DNA from: a virus
Direction: 5' to 3' (one strand)
IMG/VR virus record: IMGVR_UViG_3300043427_003544
Coordinates: 1-64,000 of that record
Length of the DNA stretch: 64,000 nucleotides
Position numbers and translations under genes: made by a program. This document shows, one piece after another, positions 45,873 to 54,162 of this stretch; positions within the stretch are counted from its first letter, which is position 1, and every line of letters starts with the position of its first letter. The notes under the pieces are model-generated. The model saw only the letters and a program-made list of their open reading frames with translations, had not been told where the DNA came from and ran no database searches.

Positions 45873-45900
45873 AAAAAAACCCTTCATTTCTGAAGGGTTT
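45873..45900 (-). terminator. rho-independent terminator after tail sheath gene
   Basis: On the minus strand a 10-bp stem (45877-45886 with 45891-45900, AAACCCTTCA and its complement) and a 4-base loop are followed by a run of seven T. It lies 20 bases past the sheath stop. Confidence 0.9.
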
Positions 45901-45919
45901 AGATTTTGTTTGATTGAAC

Positions 45920-48900
45920 TTATATGTTTTCAAACGAAGCTCCTGTTGGAGTGATAAAAAACTCTATTTCTATAAATTCGAGTGCCTTTGTTGGTTTGAG
46001 ATAAATTCTACCTGTAAGAGTATTTCTATCCAAATCTTCAGGTGAAGAAGATACGGTCACACGGAAGTCATATAAACCTCTGTCTCTTCTGATAGAATCC
46101 AAAATTGGATTTACACTATCTAAGAACTGTTGTCTAACGATTTGGTCGTTTTGTTCGAACAACAATCTAACTGCAACTGCCGAAATCAACTTACGTGCTT
46201 GTAGTAATAACCTTCTCACATTCAATCTATCTAGTGCTGAACTTGCTACTTGGAGGGTTTTATTACCCCAAATTACAGTTCCGACATCAGAGAAAGTTGC
46301 AATTGGATTAATTCTACCTTGATAAAGAGTGTCTCTATCTTCTTGAGTTAGTTTCAATCTCGCTTTTACTGAATTAACAAGACCTCTTGTGTAACCCGCT
46401 GATGCGAACCAAGGGAATGCGATGTTGTCAGTCAAAGCTAAGTTTCTACAAACCTCACCTGTAGGAGGTATATAAATTTGTGTATTATTAACAGTGTCTC
46501 TAACAAGAATCCAAGGATAATACGTTGCCGTATAGTTGGAATCAATTGCTGAATTATCTAAATTATCTACAGCTTCCTGTGGATAAATAATTAAATCACC
46601 ATTATTAGAATCTGTTGTGTACATAGGATAGTCAGGAGTAGTACAGATGTATACTGAGTCTGCTCTAGAGAATTGAACCATGTTTATTGCCGCTTCGACA
46701 AGTTTTGGATTATTAACATAATCGATACTTGATGTTGCGAATACATTTATGTTTGTAGATTCAGGATTTTGGAAAGACAATATACCAAGTAGGTATGCGT
46801 AATAGTCAGAGTTTGCAAAATCTTGAGTATTTTTCTCTACAATAATTCTCTTGAACATTCCTTCACCTGTTGCTGATGGGTACCTCGAAGAAGGTGCCGC
46901 ACCTGCCAAGTAACCAGAAGCTCCTAATCTATATCTGTCCTCATTTGTACGGTATTCTCTATAGATGTCCCATCCATCGAAACCACCTGCGAAACACACT
47001 GTGAACTTCCTTGAGTAAATAAAATAATAAGGGTTTTCTTGTGTGTCAGGTTCTGCTCTAAAATCTGCGTCTCCACAAGCAAACGCTGTTTCACCACTTG
47101 TTACGTATTCTGCTCCGATAGTAACCACAGTTGCCCCTGAGTCCATATGGAAACCTTGGGTAAGGTAGTTCCAAGGAGTTGAGTCAGTTGCAATACCCCA
47201 AGTTGCTGCTGATGGATTTCTTTTACCTTTATATTGTAAGAAAGAAACGTCAGTACCAATTTTTGTTGAAAAACCTAAATATGTTCTTCTAACATTATCA
47301 CCAGTAGATTCATCAATCGATGCACCAAAAGCTGAAATTCCAAAAGGAGGATTGTAAATTACTTCACCTGGAAAATCATATTTTGTTTTATAAATAGGAA
47401 TTGGAGATTTGTTAGTTGTTGAATCGTAAATTCTTTGGTCATATCCATAGAATCCACAAGGTAAAGCGTCTATAGGAGCTTCCTCAGACATTTCAACCAT
47501 TATGTATTTAGAAACCAAAGGATATTCACCATCATAAGAACCAATTTTTTTACCAATAAAACTATTTGAAGCCGGGTCCATTGTACAGTTAGTGAATTTC
47601 TCAATAACAACTGGATTTTGGTCAGTATCAAAGAAGTTTCTAACTAATACATCAAACGACAAATTAGAAAACGAAATATTCGAAATTGACACCTTGATTT
47701 CAGTGTTAGCATCCGTTCCATCAGAGATGGACATAAATCTAAATAATTTATAAACCTTATTACCTCTTAACTCAGATACTAAGAAAGGAGTAATAGGACT
47801 TTGATATTTTTCTAAATTCCAAGCAATTGAATCTGAGTTGAACGATACTGCCGCTGGTAGAGAAATCAAATTACAACTTAATCCTTTAATATACCCTTTG
47901 TCATATAACTCATTTAGTTCCACAGGATAAATTTCTTCCACAAAAAGAGGAACTTCAAATCTTGATTTATCAAAATTGGAAACTCCGAATACTTTTGTTA
48001 AGTACTTGCTACTAACTGATGAGAAAGAAGTTTCAAATGAAAAAGTATCAGAATCAACAGTTATACCTGATATTAAGAATGTACCGAATGGGTCAGAACT
48101 TACACCTGAGTACGAACCAGTACAAACCATATTTACATCAGAAGTTCCAGTAACTTGATATTGAGGACCATGGTTAGATGAATCGTACAAAGAAATACCT
48201 CTTGAACGAAGAGTTGCTAAAACCATATTATTATAATCTTCGTATGCAGTACCTGAATAAGAATATACATTACCTGAGATAGTACCTGTGAAGTTTGAAT
48301 CTCCGTCGTCAGTTAAAGAACTAACTACATAATCAAATGAAAATCCTGAGTAATTATCACCTGAGTAATTATCGAAGTTAGAATATAACCAAGGATAATT
48401 GTCAGAATTTGATAAATCATTCAGTGTAAAGTTCAAAGAGTTTACTCCAAAGGTATTTGTTAATGTTGTATAATTTGCAGATAAATCTGTATAATCACTT
48501 TCCAAGATAGAACCATAAACAATTGCAGTTGTTGCAGTAGTTGCTGGAGTATCTAAAAACTGGCCTAAATAAACAGAAAAATCATTGTTGAACGTTGAAA
48601 CAGAACCGTCGCTCAATCTATACTGAACATTTAAAAGAGATTGTACCTGAGCCGGTAAAGAACCTGTTAATTCAATTGTGTTGCCTGTTGCACTTCCACT
48701 AAATGTACAAGTCCAAGGAGTACCACCAACGACTGAAAAATCAATTGAAGTTGGGTCAACATTAGCCGTTGCAGTTATAGTCCAAGAAGGACCTGCGTCA
48801 TATCCTGACAAACCTAAAATTCTTGTAACAAAAAGTTGGTTTGATTGTTGAAGATATGATTTTGCAATGTAAGCTGCTTCATATTTTGGGATTTGTGTCC

Positions 48901-49114
48901 CCTGAAATTTAGTTGGTTCGGTTCCCCCGAAAAACGCTTGGAATTCATCGTAGTTTGTTATAAAGATTGGTTCGAAGGCAGGACCTTTTATTGTCTCACC
49001 TACTAAACCCAAAGTTGTAACACCCACACTCTGTGCCACAAAAGACAAGTCGGTTTCTGAAGTATAAACACCTGGAGAAACAAACACTTTCTGATTTACT
49101 TGAGCTGTTGCCAT
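45920..49114 (-). CDS. tail sheath protein (gp18-like)
   Basis: A 1064-aa contractile sheath subunit. The N-terminus has the usual VSPGVYTSETDLSFV followed by GLVGETIKGPAFEPIFITNY. The C-terminal third has typical sheath text: GYTRGLVNSVKARLKLTQED, then INPIATFSDVGTVIWGNKTL, and NVRRLLLQARKLISAVAVRL. The middle (about residues 125-600) is much longer than in T4 gp18 (659 aa) and is Ser/Asp/Gly/Tyr-rich, so extra domains probably decorate the outer sheath surface. A TATTTAT motif lies 36 bases before the ATG and a strong terminator follows the stop, so the gene forms a single late unit. Confidence 0.93.
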   Translation of the reverse strand: MATAQVNQKVFVSPGVYTSETDLSFVAQSVGVTTLGLVGETIKGPAFEPIFITNYDEFQAFFGGTEPTKFQGTQIPKYEAAYIAKSYLQQSNQLFVTRILGLSGYDAGPSWTITATANVDPTSIDFSVVGGTPWTCTFSGSATGNTIELTGSLPAQVQSLLNVQYRLSDGSVSTFNNDFSVYLGQFLDTPATTATTAIVYGSILESDYTDLSANYTTLTNTFGVNSLNFTLNDLSNSDNYPWLYSNFDNYSGDNYSGFSFDYVVSSLTDDGDSNFTGTISGNVYSYSGTAYEDYNNMVLATLRSRGISLYDSSNHGPQYQVTGTSDVNMVCTGSYSGVSSDPFGTFLISGITVDSDTFSFETSFSSVSSKYLTKVFGVSNFDKSRFEVPLFVEEIYPVELNELYDKGYIKGLSCNLISLPAAVSFNSDSIAWNLEKYQSPITPFLVSELRGNKVYKLFRFMSISDGTDANTEIKVSISNISFSNLSFDVLVRNFFDTDQNPVVIEKFTNCTMDPASNSFIGKKIGSYDGEYPLVSKYIMVEMSEEAPIDALPCGFYGYDQRIYDSTTNKSPIPIYKTKYDFPGEVIYNPPFGISAFGASIDESTGDNVRRTYLGFSTKIGTDVSFLQYKGKRNPSAATWGIATDSTPWNYLTQGFHMDSGATVVTIGAEYVTSGETAFACGDADFRAEPDTQENPYYFIYSRKFTVCFAGGFDGWDIYREYRTNEDRYRLGASGYLAGAAPSSRYPSATGEGMFKRIIVEKNTQDFANSDYYAYLLGILSFQNPESTNINVFATSSIDYVNNPKLVEAAINMVQFSRADSVYICTTPDYPMYTTDSNNGDLIIYPQEAVDNLDNSAIDSNYTATYYPWILVRDTVNNTQIYIPPTGEVCRNLALTDNIAFPWFASAGYTRGLVNSVKARLKLTQEDRDTLYQGRINPIATFSDVGTVIWGNKTLQVASSALDRLNVRRLLLQARKLISAVAVRLLFEQNDQIVRQQFLDSVNPILDSIRRDRGLYDFRVTVSSSPEDLDRNTLTGRIYLKPTKALEFIEIEFFITPTGASFENI

Positions 49115-49149
49115 TATTATTGGTTTCTATTAAAGATTTATTTTTATTC

Positions 49150-49156
49150 ATAAATA
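49150..49156 (-). promoter_or_regulatory. TATTTAT motif, candidate promoter of sheath gene
   Basis: Coding-strand TATTTAT 36 bases before the sheath ATG in the 122-base divergent gap shared with the small plus-strand gene. Confidence 0.4.
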
Positions 49157-49236
49157 TTAGTATTCACACCAAAAAACTTGACTTTTCCCAATCTATTTGT
49201 ATTTAGTAAGAAAGTTTTCTGCCTTTTTTATCTTTT

Positions 49237-49404
49237 ATGGCCAGCATATATTCAAACCCAATAAAGAACATTAAAATATCAAAAGACGCTCACACCCTTT
49301 TAAAGAAGTATTGTGATAAAAAAGGGATAAAAATTTACAAGTTTCTAGAGCAACTTATTTACGAAAAATGTAAAGAAAAAAAAGATATTTACGGGGAAGA
49401 CTAA
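49237..49404 (+). CDS. small ribbon-helix-helix-like protein
   Basis: A 55-aa plus-strand ORF in the gap between the sheath and the next structural gene. Sequence pattern: NIKISKDAHTLLKKYCDKKG, then IKIYKFLEQLIYEKCKEKKD. A short beta strand (IKIS) followed by two helices is the plan of Arc/MetJ/CopG ribbon-helix-helix DNA-binding proteins. It is highly basic. The ATG is the only plausible start, and the stop overlaps that of the converging 347-aa gene by 3 bases. Its divergent position beside the sheath promoter region would suit a transcription regulator. The fold call is by eye and needs checking. Confidence 0.6.
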   Translation: MASIYSNPIKNIKISKDAHTLLKKYCDKKGIKIYKFLEQLIYEKCKEKKDIYGED

Positions 49405-50444
49405 ACCAACTTATTAATAAAAACAATCTTCGATTCCTTAGTATTATCAGTCTTTGTCACCTCAACTCTGAGGATGTCGTTAGTGTCAATTAGTATCTCA
49501 TTTACATCAGACCCATAAAATTCATTATTGATGTACACATCGTAACTTGTCACGTTGGTTGTAGATTCAGGAGACATATTAACTCTATAATCCACCAACT
49601 CATTCAAAACTGTATTTCCCGTAACAAATAAAAAATCCTGTGTAAATGTATCGGGGTTGTCAGGTTCGAGAGGTTTCACCTTTGGTCTCGTAGTAGTATT
49701 ACTAACCTCCATGACTTGTAATATTCTCGAAATGGCAGGTTTTATTTCAAACTCATCTTCATCAATCAAATAACCTAACATTGTAAACTCGTAGTTTTGA
49801 ACGTAATATTTTCTTTTATCTAAATCCATCACACTTTCATCTATTACACTATTCATCAAGATTGGAACATATTGTCCTTTTATAAATGTGTAAGCTTGCC
49901 TTGAAGAAAATTTTTGAAGAACAATTTTATTAAACTGATTTAATTCCCTCATCCTATTACATATAATTCTTACGTTGTATGTAATATCTACAGGTACAGG
50001 TTGTGGAATCTTATAGATGTCCATACCTTCTTGATTTCCGTTCCAATTAGGTACAGATGCATAATAAAATTCTTTTCTATTTGGTATAGTCCATTGTAAA
50101 GAAGGGTTTGTACCATATTTTACATCAGGATTTCTTACAACGGTAATAAATGGAGGTTTCACGTTAAAATCTTGGTCAACAAAGTTCCATGTTTCTGTAA
50201 ACTGTGTCCAACTTTGAGTTGTAATTAAAATATCAACCATAGGTACTAACTTTCCTGAAACAACTAATTTCAAATCAGTTTTAACAAAATCCAACATTCC
50301 TCTATCTAAATCGGCATGTAATACTGACTTGGGAAGATAAGTACCATCTTTATTGATATAATCTTTTAACTGCTCCCTTCTTGCCAACAAAGTTTTTTGT
50401 GGAACAAGAGGTAATGATTTTTTTATTTGTTTCGGAAACGGCAT
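49401..50444 (-). CDS. tail completion/terminator candidate
   Basis: A 347-aa protein started at the ATG 4 bases after the previous stop (MPFPKQIKKSLPLVPQ). An in-frame ATG at 50507 would give 368 aa but overlap the hydrolase gene by 59 bases. The middle contains DILITTQSWTQFTETWNFVD, PPFITVVRNPDV, and later YVQNYEFTMLGYLIDEDEFE, mixed alpha/beta text. The last 60 residues look Ig-like. It lies between neck genes and the sheath, where T4 encodes tail terminator gp15 (272 aa). That position and size are the only support for a terminator role; I recognise no sequence signature. Confidence 0.5.
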   Translation of the reverse strand: MPFPKQIKKSLPLVPQKTLLARREQLKDYINKDGTYLPKSVLHADLDRGMLDFVKTDLKLVVSGKLVPMVDILITTQSWTQFTETWNFVDQDFNVKPPFITVVRNPDVKYGTNPSLQWTIPNRKEFYYASVPNWNGNQEGMDIYKIPQPVPVDITYNVRIICNRMRELNQFNKIVLQKFSSRQAYTFIKGQYVPILMNSVIDESVMDLDKRKYYVQNYEFTMLGYLIDEDEFEIKPAISRILQVMEVSNTTTRPKVKPLEPDNPDTFTQDFLFVTGNTVLNELVDYRVNMSPESTTNVTSYDVYINNEFYGSDVNEILIDTNDILRVEVTKTDNTKESKIVFINKLV

Positions 50445-50448
50445 ATTA

Positions 50449-50979
50449 TTAAAGTCTACTTCCAAATGTTTTGAAGAAATATTCAGGAAACTCGGAGTGT
50501 CCGACATTTACGGCCAAAACATTATTAGGATTTATTTTTTTTAGTTTTTCCGCGGCATAGTTCAGACCCGAAGCACCCCAAGTTCTACCACTCTGATACG
50601 CCAAAACAAAATTTGCGTTTGGTGGTATTACAACTTTACTATAATCACCCTCGATAGATGGGTCTATTAAACCAACAAAATTGAAACCCATGGACAACGC
50701 AGGATAGGCCCTCACCCCTCCTTTGGAATAACCCGAAACTGAATTTATTTTAATACCTGGTATAGTATTATTTATAGACTCCAATGTTGTTTCCCAAGGG
50801 GCAAAAACAAAAGGTTTCATTCTCAACAATTCTTCAGGCACTCTTTTTTTCATCCATTCCCCTGTAGTATTGTACAAACCCCCAAATACCACAGCAAAAG
50901 GCATAGTCTTTTTAAAGTTATTTGGAACCGTAATTAAGAAGTCCCCAATCTTAGTTTGTTTATATCCTATGTTTGCCAT
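50449..50979 (-). CDS. alpha/beta hydrolase-like protein
   Basis: A 176-aa protein with a possible complete catalytic triad. The nucleophile elbow GYSKG has Ser85, preceded by IKINSVSGYSKGGVRAYPAL. Asp106 is in GLIDPSIEG after the next strand, and His161 is in NVGHSEFPEYF near the end. An oxyanion-hole-type stretch, FAVVFGGLYNTTG, lies at about 28-40. This order is that of small esterases and lipases. No signal peptide is seen, so it acts in the infected cell or as a virion part. It overlaps the 140-aa gene as TAATG and lies 4 bases upstream of the terminator candidate, inside the neck/sheath operon, an unusual place for such an enzyme. Substrate unknown. Confidence 0.68.
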   Translation of the reverse strand: MANIGYKQTKIGDFLITVPNNFKKTMPFAVVFGGLYNTTGEWMKKRVPEELLRMKPFVFAPWETTLESINNTIPGIKINSVSGYSKGGVRAYPALSMGFNFVGLIDPSIEGDYSKVVIPPNANFVLAYQSGRTWGASGLNYAAEKLKKINPNNVLAVNVGHSEFPEYFFKTFGSRL

Positions 50980-51401
50980 TAGTTTTCTACTATAAAAATT
51001 TTATTTTTTGAGTTTATCATTTCAACTAAGTCCGCATTGAAGACGGGCTCTTCTGTTGATTTGATAATGAAACTATCATATTTGTAAGGATTGTAAGTAA
51101 CCACATCACCAAATGGTTCTTCGGGTAAATTTTCACAGGGGTGTTCACAGTAATCCAACAAGGTTCCAATTACAAAAGCATGAACATTTTTTTGTTTTTT
51201 TGCTCTAACCATTTCTTTCCCTCCTGTTCTAACTCTAAATTCCACATTTTTTAATTTAGCATAATCTACGTGTGCCATAACAATTTCACGTATTTTAATT
51301 GAAAATGTATGTTTGTGCAGATTATAATATACCATAACCTTTTCACCTATTAGTGAATCAACAATTTTTTTTCTTTGTTCTTCTGTTATTACTATTTTCA
51401 C
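50979..51401 (-). CDS. unassigned neck-region protein
   Basis: A 140-aa protein starting at GTG, which overlaps the upstream stop (GTGA). It begins VKIVITEEQRKKIVDSLIGE and continues KVMVYYNLHKHTFSIKI, then HVDYAKLKNVEFRVRTGGKE. A short Cys pair appears in DYCEHPCENLPEEP. The N-terminal helix followed by YYNLHKHxFS suggests a small alpha/beta domain. It belongs to no family I can name. Tight overlaps on both sides place it in the neck operon, but nothing shows whether it is structural. Confidence 0.5.
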   Translation of the reverse strand: MKIVITEEQRKKIVDSLIGEKVMVYYNLHKHTFSIKIREIVMAHVDYAKLKNVEFRVRTGGKEMVRAKKQKNVHAFVIGTLLDYCEHPCENLPEEPFGDVVTYNPYKYDSFIIKSTEEPVFNADLVEMINSKNKIFIVEN

Positions 51402-51913
51402 AATCCTGTAAATTCATTAGTTGATGCCGGAGTTGCAGTTATTGTTCTGTAAAAAGGTTTATAACCAGCATATGTGTGTTTATTATCCGAAACAACCCTA
51501 CCATCATCTTGAACACTATAATACCTAACTTTGGACTCCGTCTCGTAATATCCTAAATAATCGCCAAAAGCAATATCAACACCCAAATCATCCAAATACT
51601 TTTGATATACAGAAAATCTCATATTACCCGGTTCTTCCTGTTCTACTTTACTTCCCCCAAGTCTCATGTTGGTTGGACCCACAATTTGAACAAGACCCTT
51701 TATTTCTATTGGTGGTAAGAATTGAATTCCATCCTCGGGTGCTTCTCCATATACATCGTCTGTTTTGGTTTTATATCTGTCCACCCTATATAGTATGACA
51801 GTAAAGTTCATGTCCCCTTGGAGCCACTCTTGTCCCATCCCAATATCCAACGCATAATCCTCAGCACCAAAGAATTTTCCAAGTCTGGTAATCGGAACTA
51901 ATTTTTCTGACAT
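51398..51913 (-). CDS. neck protein candidate (gp14-like position)
   Basis: A 171-aa protein. The text VILYRVDRYKTKTDDVYGEA followed by FLPPIEIKGLVQI recalls the start of T4-type neck protein gp14, where a Lys-Thr-Asp-Asp-x-Tyr-Gly-Glu stretch leads into an IEM-type strand. Further on, DDLGVDIAFGDYLGYY also fits such proteins. T4 gp14 is longer (256 aa), so equivalence is partial. The gp13-like gene lies nearby on the opposite strand. A TATTTAT motif stands 25 bases before the ATG. It leads the minus-strand neck unit and the next gene overlaps it by 4 bases. Confidence 0.55.
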   Translation of the reverse strand: MSEKLVPITRLGKFFGAEDYALDIGMGQEWLQGDMNFTVILYRVDRYKTKTDDVYGEAPEDGIQFLPPIEIKGLVQIVGPTNMRLGGSKVEQEEPGNMRFSVYQKYLDDLGVDIAFGDYLGYYETESKVRYYSVQDDGRVVSDNKHTYAGYKPFYRTITATPASTNEFTGL

Positions 51914-51937
51914 TTTTTATAAAATTTTACCTTATTG

Positions 51938-51944
51938 ATAAATA
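51938..51944 (-). promoter_or_regulatory. TATTTAT motif, candidate promoter of neck unit
   Basis: Coding-strand TATTTAT 25 bases before the 171-aa gene, in the 67-base divergent gap facing the SET-domain gene. No clear plus-strand promoter is seen in this gap. Confidence 0.38.
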
Positions 51945-51980
51945 CACGAAATATTATTACATTTAATCTCAAAATATATT

Positions 51981-52379
51981 ATGGAAATATTTCCTCCCTC
52001 AAAAATTTATATTACCAAAAGTAATATCCATGGGTATGGAGTTTTTGCCCGAGAAAAAATATTAGAAGGTGAAATAATAGAAGAATGCCCCATTTTAGAT
52101 TTAGGTATGAAGTATGGCGAATCTTCGACGGTATTGGTTGATTATAGATTTAATTGGCCTCAAGGTGAATCTAAGTGGGAAAAACAAGTAGTTGCTTGGG
52201 GATACGGTTCATTATATAATCATTCGAATCAAGCAAATGCTTATTGGCGTTCAAATTTAGAAAAAGGGACTTTTGAATTTGTGTGTACTAAAGATATTGA
52301 AATTGGGGAAGAAATATTAGTTTATTACGGTGGAGATGCTTATTGGCAAGACGGAAGAACACATACTGAAGTAAAATGA
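51981..52379 (+). CDS. SET-domain protein (lysine methyltransferase-like)
   Basis: A 132-aa compact SET domain. The opening SNIHGYGVFAREKILEGEII is the N-terminal SET motif binding S-adenosylmethionine. YGSLYNHSNQANAYW carries the N-H-S (N80-H81-S82) core, and IGEEILVYYGGDAYW is the closing GEE(L/I)xxxYG motif with the catalytic Tyr. All parts of a minimal SET fold are present, with no pre- or post-SET Cys cluster. Such proteins methylate lysines in proteins; the target here is unknown. The stop overlaps the start of the SNF2-like helicase gene (ATGA), so the two are co-translated. SET proteins are rare in tailed phages. Confidence 0.85.
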   Translation: MEIFPPSKIYITKSNIHGYGVFAREKILEGEIIEECPILDLGMKYGESSTVLVDYRFNWPQGESKWEKQVVAWGYGSLYNHSNQANAYWRSNLEKGTFEFVCTKDIEIGEEILVYYGGDAYWQDGRTHTEVK

Positions 52380-54133
52380 TGGCACATGAAACATTAGAAA
52401 CAAGGGCGATGGACATTCTGTATGTCTATGATGGGTCAAACAATTATATTTTGGAGTTGAAAAGGAAATCCGAAATAAATAGAAAATTTTACCCGACCAG
52501 AAGTCAATGTGAATACATTATAGAAAATCACGACAAAAATCCTAAGGTTGCCAAAAAGTGGGTAATTTTAGATTCTTATTTTGCTCAGAAATTTGCCAAC
52601 GACAAATTATTAACAAAAGTCCCTGAGAAAGTTTGGATTGAAAAACTTTTATCAGAACGTGAAAAGGCTTATCATGTTTGGGGAAAGTATTTTGAAGAAA
52701 GTGAACTCCACGAATTTTGGCTCCCTAAAGCATCGGTTATAAAAGACAACACAGTAAAAAATGTTGTTGTTGATTACACAAAATATCAAAAGAGACCTCC
52801 ATTATCACACCAAAAGGAATCTATTCAGAAATTAGTTGAAAATAAAAAATTTATTTTAGCTGATGACATGGGACTTGGAAAAACGACAAGTACAATTATT
52901 GCGGCGTTAGAAACCGGTGCAAAAAAAGTTTTGATAATATGTCCAGCAACACTTAAAATAAACTGGAAAAGAGAGATAGAAAATTACACAGATAGAGAAA
53001 TTTTCATTTGTGAAGGAAAAAATTACAGTTCCGAAGCGGATTTTATTATCATAAATTATGATATAATTAAAAATTTCCATGACCCAAAAAAGAAAAAGGA
53101 ATCTCAAATATTAAACACGGGATTTGACTTAGTAATAATCGATGAAGCACATTATATAAAAAATGCTCAAGCTCAAAGAACCAAATTAATTAACGATATT
53201 GTTAAAGACATTGAAAGACTTTGGTTACTTACAGGTACTCCAATGACATCAAGACCAATCGATTATTATAACCTACTTAGTTTAGTTGATTCTCCTGTCG
53301 CAAAAAATTGGATGGCATATGTTGTAAGGTATTGTTCTGGCTATCAATTTAAAGTCGGTGCTAAAAAGGTGTGGAATGTTATGGGAGCATCAAACTTAGA
53401 AGAACTTAGAGATAGAACAAATAATACGATACTTAGAAGATTGAAAGAAGATGTATTGGATTTACCTGATAAAATTATAACCCCAATCTATCTTAGATTA
53501 AAATCTAAAGAATATGAAAACTTAATGGGGGAATACTACGAATGGTATAGAAGTAACCCAAACGAAAGTAATTCTTTAACAATTCAATTTACTAAACTAA
53601 CAAAGGTCCGACAGGTAATTGCAAATGAAAAAATTTCACAGACGATTGAACTTGCCGAGAACATAATAGAACAAGGAAAAAAAGTTATTATATTTTGTAA
53701 TTTTACAGAATCACTAAACAACATAGTTTCTCATTTTGGAAAAACCGCGGTAAAGGTTGATGGCTCAATGTCTAAAAACGATAGACAACACAGTGTCGAT
53801 AGATTCCAAGAAGATGAAAAAATAAAAGTATTTGTTGGAAACATTAAAGCGGCTGGTGTAGGTATAACTCTAACAGCGGCTGAAGCGGTTATAATGAATG
53901 ATTTATCATTCTTACCATCAGACCATTCACAAGCTGAAGACAGAGCATATCGTATAGGGCAAAAAAATAATGTTCTCGTCTATTATCCTTTGTTTGAAAA
54001 TACTATTGAAGGCCTTATATATGATATTTTGATTGCAAAAAAACAAGTTATTGCCACTGTAATGGGAGACAATATTAATAGTGCTGATTTTGTTGAAGAG
54101 ATAATGAATAGAATAAATGAAGGAGCACAATAA
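52376..54133 (+). CDS. SNF2-like superfamily II helicase/translocase
   Basis: A 585-aa protein. The N-terminal 140 residues are a separate domain (KKWVILDSYFAQKFAND). Motif I is DMGLGKTT at 164-171, motif II is DEAH at 256-259 (FDLVIIDEAHYIKNAQAQRT), motif III is LLTGTPMTSRP, and motif VI is QAEDRAYRIGQKNNVLVYYP. The GxGKT with a following DEAH and the C-terminal HRIGQ-type box define the SNF2 family. Text such as LSHQKESIQKLVENKKFILA is like SMARCAL1-type fork-remodelling proteins. It could do the job of T4 UvsW (branch migration, origin control), inferred from family. It is coupled to the SET-domain gene and ends 29 bases before the gp13-like gene. Confidence 0.88.
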   Translation: MMAHETLETRAMDILYVYDGSNNYILELKRKSEINRKFYPTRSQCEYIIENHDKNPKVAKKWVILDSYFAQKFANDKLLTKVPEKVWIEKLLSEREKAYHVWGKYFEESELHEFWLPKASVIKDNTVKNVVVDYTKYQKRPPLSHQKESIQKLVENKKFILADDMGLGKTTSTIIAALETGAKKVLIICPATLKINWKREIENYTDREIFICEGKNYSSEADFIIINYDIIKNFHDPKKKKESQILNTGFDLVIIDEAHYIKNAQAQRTKLINDIVKDIERLWLLTGTPMTSRPIDYYNLLSLVDSPVAKNWMAYVVRYCSGYQFKVGAKKVWNVMGASNLEELRDRTNNTILRRLKEDVLDLPDKIITPIYLRLKSKEYENLMGEYYEWYRSNPNESNSLTIQFTKLTKVRQVIANEKISQTIELAENIIEQGKKVIIFCNFTESLNNIVSHFGKTAVKVDGSMSKNDRQHSVDRFQEDEKIKVFVGNIKAAGVGITLTAAEAVIMNDLSFLPSDHSQAEDRAYRIGQKNNVLVYYPLFENTIEGLIYDILIAKKQVIATVMGDNINSADFVEEIMNRINEGAQ

Positions 54134-54151
54134 TATATTCGTTTATTAGAA

Positions 54152-54158
54152 TATTTAT
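54152..54158 (+). promoter_or_regulatory. TATTTAT motif on the plus strand before gp13-like gene
   Basis: Plus-strand TATTTAT 5 bases before the gp13-like ATG in a 29-base gap. The motif follows the coding strand here also, which supports strand specificity, but the distance to the start is short. Confidence 0.28.
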
Positions 54159-54162
54159 TGGT

